From Phragmites australis (lineage: Eukaryota > Streptophyta > Magnoliopsida > Poales > Poaceae), in NCBI RefSeq assembly GCF_958298935.1, contig NC_084929.1, positions 28,647,501 through 28,711,500 of the forward strand: 64,000 nt of DNA. Direction: 5' to 3'. The position numbers and the translations under genes are program-made. Below, one piece after another: positions 59,401-64,000 of the stretch; the first letter of the stretch is position 1; every line of letters starts with the position of its first letter. The notes beneath the pieces were generated by a model, which made no database searches, was not told the DNA's origin, and worked only from the letters and a program-made list of their open reading frames with translations.

Positions 59401-61480
59401 ACTTTTTACTGGCTCTCGTCCCCTCCCACCACATCACGTGTTCTAACTTTTGTCATTCCATCGAGGTTCCAAAATCATTGAAACCACTCGATTTTCGTGA
59501 AAACCTATCAATTCAGTTCGTATCGAATTCTGAATTCGGTTGGGTTTCGAATTTGAATTAAAAAATAAAAAAATAAAAAATTTGCAAAAAAATCTAAAAA
59601 TACTAGAGACAATTCTAAGACCTTATATGATTTTTTAAAAAAATAATATCATTTGCATCATATTTTATGTAGAGAAAGTTTGAAAAAAAAAGAAAAATAG
59701 TGAAATGGGTCGTATAGACATGATGATTTAGCCCATCATGTTAAGAAAATCTTAACATGCAAATACATATTTTTCTTGTGTAGCGTGTATCTTAAACGGA
59801 TCTTTAAATTTTGTTTCACTTCATTTAGAGTTTATTAATTTCTCCATATTTTTTACAAAGTTCACAAGCATAAAGTGAACATATTAAGAAACAACACTGT
59901 AATTAAATTTTACATGTCTACCATTTTTTTCCAACATAAATCATAGTATAAGTAACTAAAAAAGTGATTTCACTAATTTTGGAGGTGTGATGGATTAGTT
60001 ATAAATTAATCTAATTGCAACATATTTACACAATCTTGCATGTTACAATAACTATTTCATGAGTTCATGTATTTTTAAAAGACAAAGGATCATGTAAGAA
60101 AACTTCCAAAATTGGTTTCATGATTTTTGGATTAGCAAAGAATTAACTATACATTTAACTAGGTTTAGCAAATACATTTTCTCACAGAAAATATTCAACT
60201 TTTTTATGATTATAAATACTTTTATCATATAGATCATGTTACAAGAAAACCAACAAAATTTGTTTCACTTAATTTGAAGTTCAGATAAATTAGTTATTAA
60301 TTTTACAAGATTGAGCTATTTTTTAGTTTTTTTAATTTCACTGAAATTAGAGAAATGCGCTCGGTAAATTGGAAAATTCAATCGGTTTTCTACTAATTTG
60401 TTCAAAATGCGTTCAATGTGGAAAATTCGCTTGGTAAATCAGAGAATTCGCTCGGTTTTCGATGGAATTTGACTTGTTTTCGCTGACTCGATTCGGTCAG
60501 TTTTTGTCTCCGCTTTACAAATTTGATCGAGTAAATCTATCCAAATTCTTGCCGAATTTTAATCGAATTTTCCAGTTTTCGTGAATATCGGAAAATCGCT
60601 GTGTAGCAATTTTAGTTGCCCAAACGAATTTTCGAATCTTGTTCCATCCCATCTCAATCTACATGTAGTTCTATCGAGTTCGCCCCATCGATCAAGCTCG
60701 GGGAGGTCAAAGAAAAGGTCGAGCCACCCGGATTCCTCCTGCCTGGCGTGCGCGGCACCAGTGACCCTGGGTTCCCTGGTGGCCGCGGCAGGATCTCACG
60801 CTTAGCCTCGGTTCACCGCCGGCGATCTTGAGAAGCTTGCCATGTACAAGGTCTAGCACTAGGATTTCTCCTCCACGGCTCGCGGTGCCTACGCGTTCCC
60901 CCCGACAGCCAAGGGGGCAGCGCACGCTCTCCCGCTATCCGCCAGTGCGTACCCTTGCTCTCCTTCCATTTTCCTACGTGAATGTTGGAGGATTCGTTTT
61001 GTTTATGTCTCTGCTCCTACTCTTTGTTTGGTTCGAGCAACAAGATCCGTGGATAGAAAAATGGCAAAGTCTAGCTGAAGCTCAAGAAACGAAGAAGGCC
61101 CAGGCGCCTGGCTCCGCGGGATGTCGGAGGTTTGCTCTGAGGCATCGGCAGCTTGGTGGAGCGGCAACTCCGACCGCAAGCGCCTGTGCTCGCGCGCGCT
61201 GAGCTCCACGGTGGCATTTAAAGCTAGCAACTGCCTGCAAGCGTCCTGCCAACTAAATGCATTGTAGTATCCTCTATAAAGTTGATATGATTACATAAAG
61301 TCATGCATCATTGAGCATGTGACAAATCCAGTGAGTGATTTCACCAAACACTTGGTAAGCATGCCATTAAGGAAGAGCAGTAGCGTTGGAATAGCAAGAA
61401 GAAAAAACAAACACCATTGAGCATGCCATTAAACATTTTTAGACTTGCTAACAAATGCACGTGCATGCTACGGTCTACCG
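59401..61480. other. AT-rich DNA (59.4-60.6 kb) and unassigned GC-richer DNA (60.6-61.3 kb)
   Basis: 59480-60600 is strongly AT-rich with recurring ttttcg, gaattt and tcggttttc phrases near both ends, suggesting an old transposon without clear ends. 60600-61250 is GC-richer with short frames on both strands; no domain is recognised. Confidence 0.4.
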
Positions 61481-61489
61481 GCGAGCATA

Positions 61490-62028
61490 TACATTGGGAT
61501 TGTAGCGGGTCGGGTTTGGGGCAGGTTTTGCAAAAACCGACCCGCGACAATACCTGAGACCCAAAGTCAAACCCACACTCCAAATCCTTCGCGGGTACCA
61601 AATTGCACCCGCAGACACCAGGGACCCAAGACCCGGTGGGCACCCATTGGGTCTGATCATGTAGCAAAAAAAAAACACCTCAATTGAAACGTCTCGATGA
61701 GTATATCAAGAATTTCAAACTTAGAAATTGCATACAATAAGTCAATAGGAATAGTTGATAGCTCCTAGTTCAAGTTTGCAAATAATTAACCAAATGGGCG
61801 AACATGATATTAAAGGGATAAGCGCGAACTGCTAAACATTTAAAAGGGTTACATGATTTTTGGGTACTCGATAGGCACTCGCGGGTGGAATCTGAAACCC
61901 ACACCTGACCCGCACCTTCACAAGGCCCTGACCTGCAGACCCGTGGGTGGGATTTTGCATCCGCACCCACACAAACTGGGTGCGAAACCTGCCGGGTGCC
62001 CAGACCCGCGGGTCCAACTGCCATTCCT
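61490..62028. mobile_element. non-autonomous hAT-like element, probably truncated
   Basis: Subterminal regions are rich in gcgggt, gggtgccc and acccgcgg motifs. The right end, read inwards, is CTAGGAATGGCAGTTGGACC, resembling the TAGGGATGGCAA ends of a common grass hAT group. It abuts the gypsy pol relic to its right. The left end is not well matched, so the element may be truncated. Confidence 0.5.
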
Positions 62029-62341
62029 AGTGATACCTCAAGTGCTGATCAAGTGGTCCTCCTGGCCTTCCTCGATGTCTACCTAGGAGGATGAAGCAAC
62101 GCTTCATCAACAATTCCCAAGAGCTTCGGCTTCGGGTCAAGCCATTTCTGAAGAAGAGGGGGTTGTCATCGTCCCAAGTGACACCACTGAAGAGAAAGTC
62201 ATGAAGAAGCAGAAGAAGTGCACAAGTACTGAAGTGGAAACTCTGAAGAGGACGACGCCAAGTGCTGATGAAAGGAGGGAACCAAGATGGCGCGTTCGTA
62301 AACCAAACACAAGGGTGTTTGCGCCTTCTTGGGCTAACTGA
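62029..62341 (+). pseudogene. Ty3/gypsy polyprotein C-terminus
   Basis: The frame reads VPQVLIKWSSWP, then a TAG where a Trp codon is expected, and EDEATLHQQFPRA, the chromodomain-like end of gypsy integrases. It continues with a low-complexity linker and ends VRKPNTRVFAPSWAN before TGA at 62341. A downstream non-coding stretch to about 62510 may be the 3' region or LTR of the same element. Everything upstream is missing. Confidence 0.75.
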
Positions 62342-62539
62342 GAAAGGGCCCATGTAATAGGCCATACCAAGGCCAAGAGCTGGCTTCTTCTTCCTATATA
62401 CTTCCTATTTCTCCTCTGTAAGCCATTGATGAACAAAACATGAAACTGCGGGTTAATTTTATTGAAACCTTAGGGCTTCGATCGGCGGGCGGTGGAGAAT
62501 CTTCTTTCTTGAATACGCCTTGCTAAGTCTTCACATAGC

Positions 62540-62660
62540 ATGAGAGTAGCTATTGCCGACGTTGCTCCAAGTCGGCTTCAATCGCCAAATGTGCCTCTTC
62601 CGGCAACTCGTCGTAGGATGCCATAATGATGTTGTCTTTATCAATTTCCGAAGTAGACAT
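62540..62660 (-). pseudogene. gypsy gag start
   Basis: On the minus strand, 70 nt beyond the LTR, a frame begins MSTSEIDKDNIIMASYDELP and stops after about 36 codons. Position and composition fit the gag start of the element to which the LTR at 62730-63554 belongs. Confidence 0.5.
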
Positions 62661-62729
62661 CTTTAAGGCTTCAAAATTTGACTAGATAATAGTTAAAAAC
62701 TTCTTCCCCATCAGGGTCGCCAAAAAGTG

Positions 62730-63554
62730 TGTTGACACGAAAATGTGTCATGTCAAACACTGAGCACCTCGTGTGCAAATTGAATCGAAATGTCCTGGCA
62801 AGATCAGAAGTTACGACCCTCCTAATCGTAAGTTCCGATCTATGGTGTCTGACGAGCAGAACCGTATCATGGCGATGCACCGTTGGACCTTCGTCGACAC
62901 CCACGCTCGAGAGGGACCCCGTCAGAGAGAAGATGGCCGGTGGTTTGTCCTTGGTCGTAGAGATCAAGAACGAGAAGTAATGGAGGTTGGAAAAGATGAT
63001 TAGGGCAAAAGAGGATAAAAACGAAGGGTAAATAAAATTGTATTGATTCGATTGAATGTTGGATGTTCTTAATCGGCCATGGCCCTTTATATTTATGGGG
63101 AGGTTGGTCTTGCCCCCTTTTGAAAATCTATCAAAACACGCGTTCAAATCCGACTTTACCTCCTTCTAAAAATCCAGATCCAACTCAGATCGGATGTTCC
63201 AGTTCCCCCGATCAGAAGTTCCGATCATGCCAGAATGTCCGACTTTCCCTAAATATGGGACTCTCGGTTTGGACAAAATAAATAATCTAAAGTTCCAATG
63301 AAAATATCGGATGTTTCGATATGGTCGGAAGGTCCCATGTCTTCAAAATATGGGGCTCTCAGGCTTGACAAAATAATTAATCGGAAATTTTGATGCAAAT
63401 ATCGGATGTTCCGATCTATTGAAATTTTCAGCTCGCATTGAAAGTCGGATGCTCCGGTGAGAACAAATCTCCGAACACTGGAACATGCGGTGAGTTTTGC
63501 CGGAACATCCAATATTCACAAAAATTCCAGCCGTGCTATTTTTTGCTATCAACA
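62730..63554 (-). repeat. gypsy LTR, minus orientation
   Basis: An 825-bp unit has perfect short inverted ends (TGTTGA...TCAACA). The left side, read on the minus strand, continues ACTTTTTGGCGACCCTGATGGGG, the leader/primer-site type sequence of grass LTR elements. The right side has a purine-rich tract (CAGGGGGGCATG) directly before it, as expected of a polypurine tract. The LTR contains repeated cggatgttccgat/cggaacatcc motifs. Confidence 0.75.
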
Positions 63555-63651
63555 CATGCCCCCCTGTTTTTGGTGAAGCTTGCTTACCAAAACACATCAT
63601 CTTCCATTCTACCTTTCTTAGGGCGATGATTACAATATTGGCATTATTTCC

Positions 63652-64000
63652 CTAAGCATGTTGCCACACACTAGGATAGTATTTCTTCAAGTACCATCCA
63701 TTAATAGTTTTGGGTAATTTTTCTCCTTGCAAAGTTTCTAACAAATAAGAATTTTCAGGGACGACACTTACAACTTTATATGAACCTTCCCAACTTGGAG
63801 ACTATTTGCCAAACTTGTTATCTTTTGACCCAATAGGCAAAATACTCTTCCACACAAGATCATCAGTCTGAAAATTTTATTCGTAAAACCTCTATATTAG
63901 TGACATATCCCTCATCTTGTACAAAGCAAAGAGGCGTACGAGATGCATACGTAGGCGTAGCAACTTTGTGAGGAAGCAAGCGGGTCATCAACGCGGAGGG
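63652..64000 (-). pseudogene. gypsy polyprotein C-terminus adjoining the LTR
   Basis: Minus-strand translation gives DDLVWKSILPIGSKDNKFGK, then a TAG in place of Trp, SPSWEGSYKVVSVVPENSYL, and LPKTINGWYLKKYYPSVWQHA ending at 63652. This is the end of a gypsy integrase. The frame continues off the right edge of the window. Confidence 0.78.

Overview
This is a plant nuclear window, almost certainly from a grass (Poaceae). Genes have short exons split by GT-AG introns, GC-rich first exons and AT-rich introns. The intergenic DNA is packed with grass-type transposons (copia, gypsy, LINE, CACTA, hAT, PIF/Harbinger, Mutator-like, Stowaway and Tourist MITEs). I cannot name the species from sequence alone.

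Five genes have intact, reconstructable reading frames: an AKR4C-type aldo-keto reductase (18.7-20.4 kb, minus, 7 exons, 312 aa), a CASP-like four-helix membrane protein (22.2-24.9 kb, plus, 3 exons, 154 aa), cytosolic ribosomal protein S15a/uS8 (30.8-31.4 kb, minus, 3 coding exons, 130 aa), a cytochrome c oxidase subunit 7a-like protein (49.3-49.7 kb, plus, 2 exons, 75 aa) and an ABA-type clade A protein phosphatase 2C (50.2-51.7 kb, minus, 4 exons, 394 aa). A small single-exon protein at 36.75-37.0 kb is plausible. They are ordinary unlinked plant genes. The only functional groupings are the aldo-keto reductase cluster (one intact gene and three broken relatives at 6.2-6.8, 12.4-12.5 and 18.0-18.1 kb) and the convergent COX7a/PP2C pair.

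Layout: 0-2 kb unassigned; 2.1-5.7 kb a copia element with LTRs and a perfect target duplication; 6.2-12.5 kb AKR remnants separated by CACTA-like and other repeat DNA; 13.1-16.7 kb a GRF-zinc-finger gene relic split by a 2.8-kb TG...CA insertion; 18-20.9 kb the intact AKR gene; 22-24.9 kb the CASP-like gene; 25.2-29.95 kb a hAT transposon with a second hAT nested inside it; 30.8-33.3 kb RPS15a and a duplicated upstream segment, one copy of which carries a MITE; 34-35 kb a truncated NIK-type LRR receptor kinase; 39-42.5 kb an LTR followed by two minisatellite arrays that keep reading frames open; 42.7-48.2 kb LINE remnants and a receptor-kinase relic cut by a long-palindrome transposon; 49-52.5 kb COX7a, PP2C and a Tourist MITE; 54-59.4 kb a decayed PIF/Harbinger element; 60-64 kb AT-rich DNA and parts of two gypsy elements in opposite orientations.

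I found no convincing undescribed biological system. The observations most worth checking are structural: the nested hAT pair, the host genes interrupted by elements with recoverable target duplications, the paralogous empty site for a MITE, the frame-preserving minisatellites, a GC-AG intron shared by two AKR paralogues, and an LTR with pol sequence on one side and gag on the other.
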